DNA from: an uncultured Coriobacteriia bacterium
GTDB taxonomy: Bacteria > Actinomycetota > Coriobacteriia > Coriobacteriales > QAMH01
Assembly: GCA_902493755.1 (NCBI GenBank)
Contig: CABURF010000098.1
Span: 1 to 5,367 of the forward strand
DNA: 5,367 nt
Reading direction: 5' to 3'
The translations under genes were made by a program, and so were the position numbers. Numbering within the stretch: the stretch's first letter is position 1; each line of letters begins with the position of its first letter. The notes below the pieces were generated by a model that was given only the letters and a program-made list of their open reading frames with translations, did not search any database and was not told the DNA's origin. Below are positions 4,615-5,367 of the stretch, in pieces.

Positions 4615-5367
4615 TCGGTAATCACCGCCTGGTAAAAACCGGGAGCATCGTAATCGAGCGTCTTGAATTCGTAGCCCAACGCGCGCAGCCCATCGATGAT
4701 CTCGGGAAGCGCCTCAGTGGTGGTGTTTTTGCCGGGGTTATCGTGCATGAGCACGCAGATGGGAGAATCCGTCTTCGCGAAGAACTCCGCCTCGCTCAAG
4801 ACGTTGCTCACGATGCGGTCTTTGGGCGTCGAGCCGTTCACGAACTGCGAGGGCTCACTATCGCCGGCAAGGACGTTCCAATCGAAATACTGATAGCCGC
4901 GCTCGAGCATCGCGCGGGGAAGTGCCTTGCCAATCTCGGGATTGTAGTAGCCGATGGTGAGACTGCCACCGGCAAAACGCGTGATCTTGATCTCATGGCC
5001 AACGGCAGCCTCGAGCTTGGCCTTGGCCTTGTCGAAGTCGCTCGTGAAGTAATTGTCGACACTGCCCTTGTAGTAGCTATACGAGTCGTCCTGGTCCCAA
5101 TCATGAATGCCGACGGCAGATCCCTGCTCCTCGATCTTCTTGCACAAGTCGAGGTTGAGATACGTGTAGAGCTCGTCGTTTGCCAGGCAGAACCAGGTTG
5201 CGACGGCCCCCTTCTGCTTGAGAATCTCGAGATTCTTGGGAGTGAGGGCATCGCACGGGCCGTCGTCGAAGGTAAGGTAGGCGACCTTTCCACCCTTATC
5301 ACCGAAAAGCGAGAGGCGTCCCTGGGCATTGCGCCAGGCGATGTACGTGTCCTCTTCTTGCTTCTTG
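4611..5367 (-). CDS. Polysaccharide deacetylase, NodB fold (partial, N-terminus beyond right edge)
   Basis: The frame is open from the right edge (first full codon 5366-5364) to TGA at 4613-4611, giving 251 residues. NodB motifs are in order: TFDDGP (32-37, catalytic base and metal Asp), GIHDWDQ (86-92), RFAGGS (130-135), FDWN (161-164) and LMHD (206-209, catalytic His). The family removes N- or O-acetyl groups from peptidoglycan, chitin-like or other glycans outside the cell. The best resemblance I can recall is to Firmicutes/Actinobacteria peptidoglycan deacetylases with HTYSH, RFPGGS and YFDWN. Two differences stand out: the second metal His of HxxxH is Gln92, and RFPGG is RFAGG. Activity may be altered. 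The missing N-terminus should hold a signal peptide or membrane anchor. Start codons inside the window, such as TTG at 5147, would cut through the catalytic domain and are not real. It is coupled by ATGA to the coiled-coil gene downstream. Confidence 0.88.
   Translation of the reverse strand, partial: KKQEEDTYIAWRNAQGRLSLFGDKGGKVAYLTFDDGPCDALTPKNLEILKQKGAVATWFCLANDELYTYLNLDLCKKIEEQGSAVGIHDWDQDDSYSYYKGSVDNYFTSDFDKAKAKLEAAVGHEIKITRFAGGSLTIGYYNPEIGKALPRAMLERGYQYFDWNVLAGDSEPSQFVNGSTPKDRIVSNVLSEAEFFAKTDSPICVLMHDNPGKNTTTEALPEIIDGLRALGYEFKTLDYDAPGFYQAVITE

Noticed and set aside
3913..4635. Long open frame on the plus strand (240 codons) opposite the coiled-coil gene
   Set aside because: It is the antisense of Arg/Ser-rich codons, which yields Ala/Val/Leu-rich pseudo-membrane protein. 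It lacks a ribosome-binding site, and the minus-strand gene is supported by the coupled ATGA start, membrane helix and coiled coil.

Overview
The window looks like a chromosomal segment from a moderately GC-rich actinobacterium, most likely Coriobacteriia/Eggerthellaceae. The main reason is a 501-residue regulator with about 12 membrane segments and a C-terminal LuxR helix-turn-helix, an architecture that is abundant in that group. A cupin carrying the GCRNNWHIHHA signature and a LysR-type effector domain also fit this group. This placement is inference from protein character, not from a search.

Layout. (a) 1-90, minus: the first 30 residues of an exported protein that runs off the left edge. 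(b) 91-284: its upstream region, with a duplicated Shine-Dalgarno/start module that could create a 14-codon upstream ORF, a 19-bp inverted repeat, and a 39-nt stretch with no G in the RNA just after the regulator's stop. (c) 285-1790, minus: the membrane-anchored LuxR regulator. (d) 1791-2045: non-coding, with a perfect 12-bp hairpin. (e) 2046-2750: two gene remnants joined tail-out. On minus is a cupin lacking its N-terminus; on plus is a LysR regulator lacking its whole N-terminal half. (f) 2827-3795, plus: a complete RarD/EamA-type permease, apparently made from a leaderless mRNA. (g) 3811-4614, minus: an Arg-rich disordered protein with one membrane helix and an extracytoplasmic coiled coil. 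(h) 4611-5367, minus: a polysaccharide deacetylase (NodB fold) cut by the right edge, joined to (g) by an ATGA overlap.

How the parts fit. The LuxR regulator and the exported protein are co-oriented, so the regulator may control its neighbour. The cupin/LysR pair is most simply the scar of one deletion that removed the shared intergenic region and both 5' ends of a divergent regulator-target pair. The deacetylase and the coiled-coil protein form a translationally coupled cell-envelope pair. Its deacetylase has an unusual substitution in the metal site, with Gln where the second His ligand is expected.

I see no mobile element, CRISPR array, tRNA or rRNA. I do not see a clear new multi-gene system. 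The points most worth following up are the cupin/LysR deletion junction, the altered deacetylase with its coupled Arg-rich partner, the leaderless rarD promoter, and the compact control region at 83-284.
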